From Brevibacillus_H sp049846925 (GTDB lineage: Bacteria; Bacillota; Bacilli; Brevibacillales; Brevibacillaceae), in the NCBI RefSeq assembly GCF_049846925.1, contig NZ_JBNCMT010000006.1:1-64000 (forward strand): a DNA stretch of 64,000 nucleotides. Reading direction: 5' to 3'. Shown piece by piece: positions 1 to 8,430 of this stretch. Position 1 is the stretch's first letter; the number at the start of each line of letters is the position of its first letter. The notes below the pieces were generated by a model. The model searched no databases. It was not told the DNA's origin and saw only the letters and a list, made by a program, of their open reading frames with translations. A program made the translations under genes and the position numbers.

Positions 1-53
1 CTTACAGGAGACCCTTTTATACATTATTTCATTCAAGCTACTGAATCGGACTA

Positions 54-91
54 TCTCATTTTGCGCGTCGCGTTTTCTCATTTTGCGCGTC
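54..91. repeat. Imperfect tandem repeat, 22-bp period
   Basis: The 16-mer TCTCATTTTGCGCGTC occurs at 54-69 and again at 76-91. It lies at the 3' end of the truncated MocR-type gene, and the premature stop codon (56-58 on the minus strand) falls in the copy distal to the coding region. Confidence 0.85.
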
Positions 92-493
92 CGCATACAC
101 AGAACGAGATATTTGAAAGTCGTATTTTAGATCGTTATCCAGTCTTTTGACATGCCCTTGAAAAGTAAGATGATTGATTCTCTTACCCCAATCAGATAGC
201 TGCGCATATCGCTTTTCGCAGTTTTTTTCATGTTTTCGTTCATTGTGAAAAGCAACAAATGTGCCTTTCCCCACAACCGCCTCGACATAGCCTTCTGCAA
301 AGAGCATCTCGTACACCTGATTCACAATTCCTCGTGACAATACATAGAGGTCTGCCATTTCTCTCGAGGAAGGCAGCTTCGTACCATAAGCAATAGCTCC
401 ACTCACAATAGCATCACGCAATGCATGGTACAGGGCGAGATGCTTAAAGCGATATTCGTTTAAATAGAGATGAAAAGGAAGATGGAACTCCAT
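56..493 (-). pseudogene. GntR/MocR-type regulator, N-terminal fragment
   Basis: The 145-residue product has an N-terminal GntR winged-helix domain (about residues 10-80; 'LPSSREMADLYVLSRGIVNQ' and 'VEAVVGKGTFV' are typical of the MocR/PdxR branch) but ends before the fold-type-I aminotransferase domain that makes MocR proteins about 450-480 residues long. The early stop lies in a 16-bp sequence repeated with a 22-bp period (54-91). Because 22 is not a multiple of three, a duplication there would shift the frame. The gene is divergent from a PNPOx-like flavoprotein gene, a pairing expected of a MocR regulator and its target. The window edge is only 55 bases away, so whether an aminotransferase remnant follows cannot be seen. 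Family assignment is firm; pseudogene status is inferred from length. Confidence 0.65.
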
Positions 494-615
494 ATAGCAC
501 CCTCTCTTCTTACAAGTGGTACAAAAAATTCTTACTAAAATGGCTCTTTTTATGGATCAATCTACTCTCTATTATAAATAATACAAAGGAAAAAATGGAT
601 GGGAGTAGAGATACC

Positions 616-1233
616 ATGAGAAGAAAAGAATTTGAGATGAAGGAACAGCAAGAAATCGCTTCATTCTTACAAGAAATGAGTTTTGGCTTTTTGGGGTCAA
701 ACGGGACGAATGGATGGCCACAGATTACACCCGTTAATTTTGTCTACCATAAGGAAGCCATCTACTTCCACGGCAGTCGGATCGGACAAAAAATGAAAGA
801 CATGGCAGGAGATACTCGAGTTACTTTTTCAGTGGCAAAGGAATATGCAATCATTCCTTCCTACTTCACCGATCCCAAAATGGCCTGTCCAGCTTCTGCT
901 TTTTTTAAGTCTGTATTAATTTACGGTCATGCCTCCGTACTAGAAGATGAAGCTGAAAAAGCCGAGGTGCTTTCGGTATTCATGAAAAAGCTGCAGCCAG
1001 AAGGAGGATATGAGCCTATCACTCATGAAGACGAGCAATATCTCAAAATGTTGCGTGCAGTTGCTGTTGTAAAGATCAGCGTGGAAGAGATGACAGCCAA
1101 ATTCAAGTTTGGACAAAATCTCAACGAAGATCGTTATGAGAAAATCGCCGATGGACTAACGGAAAGAGGCGCAGAATTCGATCAGGAGACAGTCGAGTTA
1201 ATGAAAAAATACTGTCCGATGCATCGAGATTAA
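616..1233 (+). CDS. Pyridoxamine 5'-phosphate oxidase-like FMN-binding protein
   Basis: Small split-barrel flavoprotein of the PNPOx-like superfamily, about 205 residues. Members bind FMN or F420/heme-type cofactors and are often annotated as NimA-like or general stress flavoproteins. Visible family features are the N-terminal 'EMSFGFLGSNG' strand, 'PVNFVYHKEAIYFHGSRIG' and the 'VTFSVAKEYAIIPSYF' segment. The ATG at 616 is preferred over an in-frame ATG at 595 because the protein then begins MRRKEFEM, as relatives do, with GGGAG at 601-605 in front. It is divergent from the MocR-type fragment, which probably once controlled it. The exact substrate cannot be read from sequence; catalysis of true PNP oxidation is unlikely given only this fold-level resemblance. 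Confidence 0.8.
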   Translation: MRRKEFEMKEQQEIASFLQEMSFGFLGSNGTNGWPQITPVNFVYHKEAIYFHGSRIGQKMKDMAGDTRVTFSVAKEYAIIPSYFTDPKMACPASAFFKSVLIYGHASVLEDEAEKAEVLSVFMKKLQPEGGYEPITHEDEQYLKMLRAVAVVKISVEEMTAKFKFGQNLNEDRYEKIADGLTERGAEFDQETVELMKKYCPMHRD

Positions 1234-1309
1234 TTTGTTTCATCAAAAGTGCAAGAGAATAAAGTAAAAGAAGGATTCGGAATATTTTCACTCCAAATCC
1301 TTCTTTTTA

Positions 1310-1439
1310 TGTGAAAAACGTCTCGACGTTTTTACCGAAGTAAATGCCAGATGTTACGCTGAGGCACCTTGTCATAAAAGTGGATGTGACCGCTTGCGGG
1401 CAACAAAACGGTCATGACCGTTTTGTTGTCGATTTATTC
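1310..1439. repeat. 130-bp dispersed structured repeat, copy 1
   Basis: Matches 10155-10284 over 130 bp in the same orientation, with roughly nine substitutions and no gaps. It contains two hairpins: AAAAACGTC/GACGTTTTT near the start and a long palindrome centred at 1414/1415 (arms 1399-1414 and 1415-1430). Differences between copies preserve pairing (C1404-G1425 here is T-A in copy 2; G1400-T1429 here is A-T). The last bases of the repeat contain the stop codon of the neighbouring minus-strand GH18 gene. No protein is encoded; it resembles a REP/MITE-like or small-RNA-like dispersed element. Confidence 0.85.
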
Positions 1440-2471
1440 CAGTCCAGCAGAGAGAGCTTCCCAAAATCTCTGATCTTCCATACCCATTGCATAGACAGAA
1501 ACACCAGCTAGCTCGTATGTAAGTGTATAATGTGTCTTTTGTGTAATACTTGTTTCGTCTTCATACCAAACGACATGTTCATACCCATTCGAATCCGTGT
1601 AAGTGAAGTACATGGAACCAGAAACGGTATCTCTCACCGGAGTTGCTCCTGTAGCAGCAATTAATTTAAGCATATCTTTCCACTCTACTACGGCATTGCT
1701 TTTATTTGTAGGATCAGATAGGTTCCAGTCATTTCCGTATTCTGGAATCCCCATCAGTACCTTTTCAGAAGGAACATAAGTAATCGCAAAGTCGAGCGTA
1801 GATTCTATCCATGGATTACTTGCTACAGAACCCGGCTCCCCCCATACCCCATGCTCATCATATGTCATCACCTGAATGAAGTCGGCAGCTTTTCCTAGCG
1901 CTTCATAATCGAATGCTCCTGTCCATTCATCCGAAGGGTCGTCTAAGGATTTGGCGGGAACAGAAACCATCGTGAGAAATCCGTTCGCTTTCATCGTTTT
2001 CGCTACATCTTCAACGAACTTCGTCATGGCCGTGCGGTCATCCGGCAAAACAGCTTCGAAGTCAATGTTAATGCCTTTATACTTGTTTTTTTTCACAAGA
2101 GATACCATGTTTTTGATGAGATTTTTTTTGGCTTTGGGATTGGTCAGCACTTGATGTGCTATGTTACTGTCCCAACCTTCTGCGCCATAGTTGGACACCA
2201 GAGCGTATGTCAGCACATTTACCGATTTTGCGTAGGAGACGGCTTGTTTTGGCACTTTTCCCACAATATTACCCTTACTATCTGTATTCAACGTGTCGGT
2301 TGAGATTTGATTCATGTATTTATGAAATTGTCGAAACGACTTTGTTGAATCATCCGTATAATATCCAAGAATAATTGGAGAGGCAGCATTAGATTTCGCA
2401 GTACCGACGAAGATTGAAGATGTCAGGATTGCTGTAATCGAGAGGATCGTTAGTACTTTTCTGAAATTCAT
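1434..2471 (-). CDS. Secreted glycoside hydrolase family 18 protein
   Basis: About 345 residues with a signal peptide (MNFRK, then a hydrophobic stretch ending near 'SNAASP') and a GH18 TIM barrel. The catalytic DxxDxDxE-type motif reads 'KGINIDFEAV', with the acid glutamate near residue 139; the C-terminal barrel includes 'VMTYDEHGVWGEPG' and 'GISVYAMGMED'-like strand 8. The closest known families are spore cortex/peptidoglycan N-acetylglucosaminidases (YaaH/SleL-like) and chitinases; no LysM repeats are present, unlike SleL. An ATG eight codons upstream is possible, but 2471 follows an AGAGGGGG ribosome site at good spacing. Its stop codon lies inside the 130-bp repeat. Probably acts on cell wall or chitin outside the membrane; the substrate is not resolved. 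Confidence 0.85.
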   Translation of the reverse strand: MNFRKVLTILSITAILTSSIFVGTAKSNAASPIILGYYTDDSTKSFRQFHKYMNQISTDTLNTDSKGNIVGKVPKQAVSYAKSVNVLTYALVSNYGAEGWDSNIAHQVLTNPKAKKNLIKNMVSLVKKNKYKGINIDFEAVLPDDRTAMTKFVEDVAKTMKANGFLTMVSVPAKSLDDPSDEWTGAFDYEALGKAADFIQVMTYDEHGVWGEPGSVASNPWIESTLDFAITYVPSEKVLMGIPEYGNDWNLSDPTNKSNAVVEWKDMLKLIAATGATPVRDTVSGSMYFTYTDSNGYEHVVWYEDETSITQKTHYTLTYELAGVSVYAMGMEDQRFWEALSAGLE

Positions 2472-2580
2472 GTATATAGCCCCCTCTGAATGCACTTATT
2501 TTAACTAATATTTACAATTTACAGTTCGAATTTAGTATAATTTTACCGTATAAACAAATTTATCAGAAGGAGGAAACTAT

Positions 2581-2835
2581 ATGGAGAATAAAATAAATAT
2601 TTATTTACTTATCAGCTATTTCTTTGCAGCACTAACATTAATTACTGCTAGTTATTCTCTGATATACTCTGTCGATAATCAATTTACAGGATACCTTCAA
2701 CTCTTTATGGGACTCATGTTTTTATTTTCAAGTTTTTCGGAGTTCAAAAGAAAAAACAAAAGAAGCGGTATGCTCAATTTCTTAGTCGCAGCATTTGTGA
2801 TATTCGTCTTTTTGAAAATACAATTTTTCCGATAA
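2581..2835 (+). CDS. Small three-helix membrane protein
   Basis: 84 residues with three hydrophobic segments (about residues 8-30, 36-54 and 63-82) separated by a basic loop, 'EFKRKNKRSG'. A strong AGAAGGAGG ribosome site precedes the ATG. The topology resembles small DUF3953-type membrane proteins of Bacilli, but no diagnostic motif is visible, so the function is unknown. It stands alone, divergent from the GH18 gene. Confidence 0.7.
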   Translation: MENKINIYLLISYFFAALTLITASYSLIYSVDNQFTGYLQLFMGLMFLFSSFSEFKRKNKRSGMLNFLVAAFVIFVFLKIQFFR

Positions 2836-2877
2836 ATAACCCGTTTGAAAAAGACTTCTCAATCCACCACTACCCTT

Positions 2878-2997
2878 CTAAGGCATAGAGCTGGTTACAA
2901 ACTCCTGAGTATTATCCTCGTACTGATTGGCGATATTTTCATAATCTACGTACTGCGAATTCATCCATATCCTTTTCTCTAATCCTTTTACTTCCAT
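2878..2997 (-). CDS. Possible 39-aa hypothetical peptide
   Basis: Short minus-strand ORF beginning MEVKGLEKRIWMNSQY and ending TSSMP, preceded by a G/A-rich Shine-Dalgarno region (GGGGGGAAAGG). It is hydrophilic with no membrane segment and no family I recognise. Kept because the ribosome site is strong and nothing else occupies the interval. Confidence 0.35.
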   Translation of the reverse strand: MEVKGLEKRIWMNSQYVDYENIANQYEDNTQEFVTSSMP

Positions 2998-3162
2998 TTC
3001 CTTTCCCCCCTTCTTTCTTAACCACTTTTTTTATCAAAAACACCTAGGCAATCACCCTTTTTTATCTGGGCGCATAGGCTACATCATCCAAAAAACCCAC
3101 TTGAGAAAGCTCTAAAAGCTATTTCAGGTGACAGAGCAACTACTGCCCAGGAGGGATTTGCC
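2998..3162. other. Leader region of the ABC importer
   Basis: About 165 bases between the small minus-strand ORF and the importer operon. It ends in CAGGAGGGA, the ribosome site for the binding protein. I looked for TPP, guanidine-I and SAM aptamer cores, which accompany such importers, and could not find any of them. Confidence 0.4.
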
Positions 3163-4155
3163 ATGAAACGATTTCTTTCCCTTGGCCTAGCGATAGGTTT
3201 AGGGCTGTTCAGTGTAATTACTGGCTGTTCGAGCAGCAGTGACAAAATTCGTATCGGGGAAGTCACCCGTTCCCTGTTTTATGCACCACAATATGTAGCT
3301 ATTGAAAAAGGCCTTTTCAAAAAAGAAGGCTTGGAAGTAGAACTCACGACTACCTGGGGCGGAGACAAAACCATGACAGCGCTCCTGTCCGACGGGATAG
3401 ACGTTGCGTTGGTTGGCTCTGAAACAAGTATCTACGTTTCCCAACAAGGTGCGCAAGATCCGGTAATCAATTTTGCGCAGCTTACTCAGACAGACGGCAC
3501 GTTCCTCGTCTCTCGCAAAAAAGTAGATAACTTTTCATGGGACCAGTTGAAAGCCAGCACATTCCTGGGCCAACGCAAAGGTGGCATGCCACAGATGGTC
3601 GGCGAGTTTGTACTGAAGAAGCACAACATCGACCCTCACAAGGACCTCAACCTGATCCAGAACATTGAATTCGCCAATATCGCTTCTGCCTTCTCTTCTG
3701 GTACCGGAGAATACGTCCAACTATTCGAGCCTACCGCATCTCAGTTCGAAAAAGAAGGCATCGGTCATGTTATCGCATCGTTTGGCAAGGAAAGCGGTGC
3801 TGTCCCCTATACCGTATTCATGTCAAAACAAAGCTACATCCAGAAAAATGAAGCGGTCATCCAGAAGTTCACCAATGCTGTTTACCAAGGTCAACAGTGG
3901 GTAGCGACTCATTCTGCCAAAGAGGTTGCTGAGGCTATCAAGCCGTACTTCAAGGATATCTCACCGGAAATCCTGGAGTCTTCCGTGAAGCGTTATCAGG
4001 AACAGGGCTCGTATGCAGCCGATCCAATCCTCGATGAAGCGGAATGGAACAACTTGCAGGATATCATGGATGAGGCAGGCGAACTGAAAAGCCGGGCGGA
4101 TTACAGCAAGCTGGTCAACACGACATTTGCAGCAAAGGCTAAAGATGGGAGGTAA
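3163..4155 (+). CDS. ABC transporter substrate-binding lipoprotein (SsuA/THI5-like)
   Basis: 330-residue NMT1/THI5/SsuA-family binding protein. The signal peptide ends in a lipobox, 'SVITGCSS', so the mature protein is tethered by Cys22 on the outer face of the membrane. Family features include 'LFYAPQYVAIEKGLFKKEGL' and 'LLSDGIDVALVGSE'. It captures the ligand for the importer formed with the next two genes. Ligands in this family are sulfonates, taurine, nitrate or the thiamine precursor HMP/formylaminopyrimidine; nothing here decides between them. The AGGAGG site and start are clear. It is followed after 6 bases by the ATPase gene. Confidence 0.9.
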   Translation: MKRFLSLGLAIGLGLFSVITGCSSSSDKIRIGEVTRSLFYAPQYVAIEKGLFKKEGLEVELTTTWGGDKTMTALLSDGIDVALVGSETSIYVSQQGAQDPVINFAQLTQTDGTFLVSRKKVDNFSWDQLKASTFLGQRKGGMPQMVGEFVLKKHNIDPHKDLNLIQNIEFANIASAFSSGTGEYVQLFEPTASQFEKEGIGHVIASFGKESGAVPYTVFMSKQSYIQKNEAVIQKFTNAVYQGQQWVATHSAKEVAEAIKPYFKDISPEILESSVKRYQEQGSYAADPILDEAEWNNLQDIMDEAGELKSRADYSKLVNTTFAAKAKDGR

Positions 4156-4161
4156 TCACTC

Positions 4162-4959
4162 ATGACTACTCTTCCTTCGACTCCCGCCAAGATCGAGCTT
4201 CACCGTGTCTCTCACCTTTACGTCAATACAATTAATGCATTCATGGCGATAAAAGGCATCGACTTGCGTGTAGAAGAAGGTGAGTTCGTCTGTTTGGTTG
4301 GCCCAAGCGGTTGCGGCAAAACTACACTTCTTTCATTAATTGCAGGCATCGAGAAACCGACTGCGGGCAAAGTGTTCATAGACGGAAAGGAAGTCACTGG
4401 GACTTCTCGTCAAGTCGGTTACATGCTTCAGCAAGACTATTTGTTTACGTGGAGAACCATCGAGGATAATGTGATGTTGGGATTGGATATTCAAGGTATC
4501 CGCAATAAAGTGACGGAAGAATATGCTTCTTCGCTCCTGGAAGAAATGGGGCTAACCGCTTTTCGCAAAGCATATCCACAGCAGTTGTCCGGCGGAATGA
4601 GGCAACGGGTTGCGCTAGCCAGGACACTTGCTTGCCAGCCTGATGTACTTTTGCTAGATGAGCCTTTCTCTGCTCTTGATTATCAGACGAAGCTGAAACT
4701 GGAAGACCTCATTATCGAAACGCTGCGCCGTCATAAAAAAACAGCGATTCTGGTAACACACGATTTGTCAGAAGCGGTAGCTATGGGTGATCGGGTCTAT
4801 ATCCTTGAGCGCAATCCTGGTCGCATCCATTCAGAAGTAATCATTCCTGATGAAATTCGCCTCCCGCTTCCATTCCTGGCACGAAATCAGGAGGGGTTTC
4901 AGGCGCTGTTTCGTCAAGTGTGGAAAGAAATGGAGCGTGTGTCCGATGGAACCCATTAA
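4162..4959 (+). CDS. ABC transporter ATP-binding protein (SsuB/TauB-like)
   Basis: 265-residue nucleotide-binding subunit of the same importer. Walker A is 'GPSGCGKTT' (about residues 48-56), the Q-loop is 'MLQQDYLF', the signature is 'LSGGMRQRVALAR', Walker B is 'VLLLDEPFSALD' and the switch histidine lies in 'ILVTHDLSEA'. All catalytic residues are intact. The ribosome site GGGAGG overlaps the end of the binding-protein gene, and the permease start overlaps this gene's 3' end by 14 bases, so the three are translationally coupled. Confidence 0.92.
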   Translation: MTTLPSTPAKIELHRVSHLYVNTINAFMAIKGIDLRVEEGEFVCLVGPSGCGKTTLLSLIAGIEKPTAGKVFIDGKEVTGTSRQVGYMLQQDYLFTWRTIEDNVMLGLDIQGIRNKVTEEYASSLLEEMGLTAFRKAYPQQLSGGMRQRVALARTLACQPDVLLLDEPFSALDYQTKLKLEDLIIETLRRHKKTAILVTHDLSEAVAMGDRVYILERNPGRIHSEVIIPDEIRLPLPFLARNQEGFQALFRQVWKEMERVSDGTH

Positions 4960-5767
4960 TGTGGAGCACGTACATCACGAATACCTCAGGCAACAAAAAC
5001 GACGAACAGGCTTGGTTATTTTGACACAAGTCAGCATATTCCTGGCGTTTATCGGAACATGGGAATGGTTAGCCCGATCAGACAAGATCAACGTGTTGTT
5101 GTTCAGTCATCCGAGCAAAATGTGGGATTTGTTTTATCAGAAGTTACTGGATGGAAGTCTCTTGCCACATCTGTACACGACTGTTTTGGAAACCGCTGTT
5201 GGATTTATCCTCGGGACGGTGCTTGGCACCCTGTTTGCCACTCTCATCTGGTGGTTTCCATTCCTATCCCGTGTACTCGATCCCTACCTGGTCATCGCTA
5301 ACAGTATGCCAAAGGTTGCGTTGGGTCCGCTGTTTATCGTGGGACTTGGACCCGGTTTCTTCTCCATCGTCGCTATGGGATGTGCCATTTCCGTTATCAT
5401 CACAACCATTGTCGTTTACACGAGCTTCAAGGAAGTGAATCAGCAGTATGTAAAAGTCGTTCAGACACTGGGGGGCAACAAGCGGCAAATCTTCTCTCTC
5501 GTCATTTACCCTTCCACTTTACCCACAATTGTTTCAACCCTAAAAGTAAATGTTGGCCTCTCATGGGTGGGAGTGATAGTCGGAGAATTCCTTGTCTCCC
5601 AAAGTGGGCTCGGATATCTGATCATTTACGGATTTCAAGTATTTAACTTCACCCTCTTGAAGGTAACGAAAGAACTACATCACGATTATCTACAGTTTTT
5701 ATGGATAAACTGCCCTTTCTTACCAAACAATACTTACATATCTTCCCCTTTCTTCATTTCCTCGTGA
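4946..5767 (+). CDS. ABC transporter permease, altered C-terminus
   Basis: BPD_transp_1-type permease of the SsuC/TauC group. It has an N-terminal membrane segment, then the core with the EAA-like loop 'TLGGNKRQIFSLVIYPSTLP' and 'VGEFLVSQSGLGYLI'. The start is ATG 4946 (GGAG at 4932-4935). After 'GFQVFNFTL' (near base 5655), where relatives continue into a last transmembrane helix ending in a basic tail, the protein switches to an unrelated, membrane-poor tail 'LKVTKELHHDYLQFLW...' and stops just ahead of the germination operon. This suggests a deletion or rearrangement joined the importer to the ger region and removed the final helix. Whether the transporter still works is doubtful. Confidence 0.85.
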   Translation: MEPINVEHVHHEYLRQQKRRTGLVILTQVSIFLAFIGTWEWLARSDKINVLLFSHPSKMWDLFYQKLLDGSLLPHLYTTVLETAVGFILGTVLGTLFATLIWWFPFLSRVLDPYLVIANSMPKVALGPLFIVGLGPGFFSIVAMGCAISVIITTIVVYTSFKEVNQQYVKVVQTLGGNKRQIFSLVIYPSTLPTIVSTLKVNVGLSWVGVIVGEFLVSQSGLGYLIIYGFQVFNFTLLKVTKELHHDYLQFLWINCPFLPNNTYISSPFFISS

Positions 5768-5783
5768 AAGGAAGTGACATTTG

Positions 5784-7325
5784 ATGTTTTTTCGTAAAAA
5801 GTCTACCCCCATGAAAAATAACGATCCGCAAGACATCGTGCCTGCGACCTATGATGACTTTCTGACCAAATTGATTAATCGGACAGCACCGGGTAGAGAT
5901 TGGACCATTTCTCGAACACAACAGGGCTTTGCTCTTGTGTACTATGAATATTTAATAGATCCTGCTCAGTTGCAACGTGCGATTCTTGAACAAATCCAGT
6001 TGCTTGAGGAACCATGCACAATTGAACAGCTGATTACGACTATCCCAATACCCGAAATAAAACTGACGAACGACTTTACTGTTGTCCTGAATCATCTTCT
6101 TGAAGGCTGGACCTTCATACATATGGATGGATGTGCCAGAGGTGTATTGTGCAACACCGTAAAAGAGGCGAAGCGTTCACTGCAAAGACCAGAGGTAGAA
6201 AGCCAGATATTTGGCCCACAAATCGCCTTCGTGGAATCGATTGATACGAACGTTTCAATCATTCGCAACTATGTTCCTCGCCCCAATCTCATTATTGAAA
6301 CATGCGATATTGGCGCTCGGGCAAAATCAGTCGTCTCGATTTTATATATGAAAGATATCGCTTTGGAGGAAAATGTACAGGAAGTGAAATCTCGCCTTTC
6401 CCGCATCGATATTGACCGTGTTTTGGATAGTTCGGTACTTGTCCAGCTTTTAGTGGATAACCCGTGGTCAATTTTTCCTCAGATACTGTTTACAGAACGT
6501 CCCGATCGTGTTGTTCAAGAGTTAATGGAAGGAAAAATTACACTTTTTTTATCAGGCAGTCCTTTTGCCATAGTCTGTCCAAGCACCATCTTTGATTTCT
6601 TCAAGTCACCCGAAGACTCGTACGTCCGTTGGAATATCGGATCATTTTTTCGATTCTTGCGTATTGTAGCTGTTGTCGTATCTGTCCTGTTTACACCTGC
6701 ATATGTCGCTGCATTAACGTTTCATTATCAGTTGATCCCGTCTGCCATGTTAGTTTCACTGGCCCAGTCACGCTCCCGAGTACCTTTCCCTCCGATAATG
6801 GAGGCACTAATTCTAGAATTTATGATTGAGCTTTTACGAGAGGCTGGAGCCCGATTACCGACAAAAGTCGGACAAACGATGAGTATCGTTGGAGGTATTG
6901 TCATCGGACAAGCAGCCGTTCAGGCAGGTTTTACAAGTAACATTCTCATCATTATTGTCGCCCTGGGAGCTCTTGCTTCGTTCACTACACCCTCTTACAT
7001 CCTTGGCAATGCCATCCGTATTATCCGTTTTCCCATGATAATCCTCGCAGGATCTTTAGGAGGAGTGGGGATCATGCTTGGGATCTGCTTCATTTTGTTA
7101 CATTTGCTTCGGCAAACTAGTTTGAATCACCCATTTTTATATCCGTTGTACCCTCTTCGCTTCCGTGATCTCCCTAACAGCATAATTCGGTTACCCTTGT
7201 ATAAATCACTCAAGCGTACATCCTACACTACAGGAGATAATAAAATTCGAATGGAAAAACCTCATATCCAAAAACCTGAAGATATTTTTGAAGAACCGGT
7301 AGGTGTTCGAGTTGAAAAACAATGA
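5784..7325 (+). CDS. GerA-family spore germination receptor subunit A
   Basis: 513-residue A subunit of a germinant receptor of the spore inner membrane. The N-terminal soluble domain (about 1-280) carries 'IAFVESIDTNVSIIRNYVPRPNLIIE', and the C-terminal half has about five membrane helices with 'PFPPIMEALILEFMIELLREAGARLP' and 'GIVIGQAAVQAG', all hallmark GerAA/GerKA/GerBA motifs. ATG 5784 is preferred over TTG 5781; AAAGGAAG at 5767-5774 fits. It is the first gene of an A-B-C operon with 17-23-base overlaps. Expected to be expressed in the forespore from a sigma-G promoter, which I did not locate. The germinant is not predictable, so no specific ger symbol is given. Confidence 0.93.
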   Translation: MFFRKKSTPMKNNDPQDIVPATYDDFLTKLINRTAPGRDWTISRTQQGFALVYYEYLIDPAQLQRAILEQIQLLEEPCTIEQLITTIPIPEIKLTNDFTVVLNHLLEGWTFIHMDGCARGVLCNTVKEAKRSLQRPEVESQIFGPQIAFVESIDTNVSIIRNYVPRPNLIIETCDIGARAKSVVSILYMKDIALEENVQEVKSRLSRIDIDRVLDSSVLVQLLVDNPWSIFPQILFTERPDRVVQELMEGKITLFLSGSPFAIVCPSTIFDFFKSPEDSYVRWNIGSFFRFLRIVAVVVSVLFTPAYVAALTFHYQLIPSAMLVSLAQSRSRVPFPPIMEALILEFMIELLREAGARLPTKVGQTMSIVGGIVIGQAAVQAGFTSNILIIIVALGALASFTTPSYILGNAIRIIRFPMIILAGSLGGVGIMLGICFILLHLLRQTSLNHPFLYPLYPLRFRDLPNSIIRLPLYKSLKRTSYTTGDNKIRMEKPHIQKPEDIFEEPVGVRVEKQ

Positions 7326-8430
7326 CCATGTCAATTCTGTACCGGCTTTTAATGCCTACCTGCTCTTCTTCATCATCCCAGCCATTCAAATTGGTGTCGG
7401 AGCCATGGGGTTTCAGTCAACTATTTACGAAAAGACGGGTCATGACGCATGGATTTCCGTCATAATTGCAGGTATTGCAGCACAGATATCCACATGGATT
7501 GTGATTCGCACGTTACTTCGCTTTCCAAAGAAAGATTTGTACGACATCCATGAACTTATTTTAGGAAAATGGCTGGGAAAGATAATGAATATTGTCTACC
7601 TGGTCTACCTGTTCTTAATCGGATTTACGATATTGCGTAATTACATTGATGTCATTCAGACTTGGCTGTTTCCTGAAATGAAGTCATGGACTTTAGCATT
7701 CCTTCTTGTTTTACTAATCCTTTATGGGGTTATGGGTGGAATTCGAGTAATCGTTGGTTACTGTGTTCTTTCCTGTATCTTTTCTATCTGGCTTTTCTTC
7801 TTAATTTTTTACGGATTAAAATACTCCACATGGGATCAGCTTTTTCCAATCATGGAAGCCAAAGTCGGCAATCTGCTAAATGGTGCATTTCAAATGTCTT
7901 TTACCGTTCTCGGCTTTGAGATTCTTTACTTCATTCTGCCCTTCATCAAAGAACAAAACAGAGCTCAAAAGTATTCGCAATTTGGCCTCATCTTCACCAC
8001 AGTTACGTATATCGGTCTCATGATTGCCGCCATCGTTTATTATTCTGGTCCTCAATTGATTCATGTAACTTGGGCCACTTTAAACATGTATAAAATTGTC
8101 GAACTCCCTTTCTTAGAGCGTTTTGAATTTCTGGCTGTATCCTATTGGGTACTAGTCATTACACCCAATTGTCTCTTATATTTGTGGGCTGCGACCCGGG
8201 GAATCAAAAAGGTATTTCCATTTAAACAAAAGTATGCCGTTTACTTTCTATGTCTTGTGACAATCGGGCTGACGCCACTATTCAAGACTCGTGAGCAATT
8301 AACGACGTTCACTGAGTGGGTAGGCCAACTTGGTATTCTATTAAGTTTCATTTATCCGTTTTTTTTACACCTTCTCGTGATGCTGGTTCAAAGGCAAGGG
8401 AGGAAAAAAAAGAATGAGCAGAGTGCGTAA
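7303..8430 (+). CDS. GerB-family spore germination receptor subunit B
   Basis: 375-residue integral membrane protein of the amino-acid/polyamine/organocation superfamily branch used as germinant-receptor B subunits. About ten hydrophobic segments are visible, starting at 'FNAYLLFFIIPAIQIGVGAMGFQ'. GTG 7303 (or TTG 7312) is the start; both overlap the end of the A-subunit gene, implying coupling. The B subunit is thought to form part of the ligand-binding and channel-gating unit. It in turn overlaps the C-subunit gene by 17 bases. Confidence 0.9.
   Translation: MFELKNNDHVNSVPAFNAYLLFFIIPAIQIGVGAMGFQSTIYEKTGHDAWISVIIAGIAAQISTWIVIRTLLRFPKKDLYDIHELILGKWLGKIMNIVYLVYLFLIGFTILRNYIDVIQTWLFPEMKSWTLAFLLVLLILYGVMGGIRVIVGYCVLSCIFSIWLFFLIFYGLKYSTWDQLFPIMEAKVGNLLNGAFQMSFTVLGFEILYFILPFIKEQNRAQKYSQFGLIFTTVTYIGLMIAAIVYYSGPQLIHVTWATLNMYKIVELPFLERFEFLAVSYWVLVITPNCLLYLWAATRGIKKVFPFKQKYAVYFLCLVTIGLTPLFKTREQLTTFTEWVGQLGILLSFIYPFFLHLLVMLVQRQGRKKKNEQSA

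Noticed and set aside
1310..1439. Insertion sequence
   Set aside because: Too short, no transposase, no terminal inverted repeats bounding the whole element; only internal hairpins.
2998..3162. TPP or guanidine-I riboswitch ahead of the ABC importer
   Set aside because: Fragments such as TTGAGA and TGCCCAGGAGGGA look faintly like TPP, but the CTGAGA/ACCTGA core and pairing are absent.
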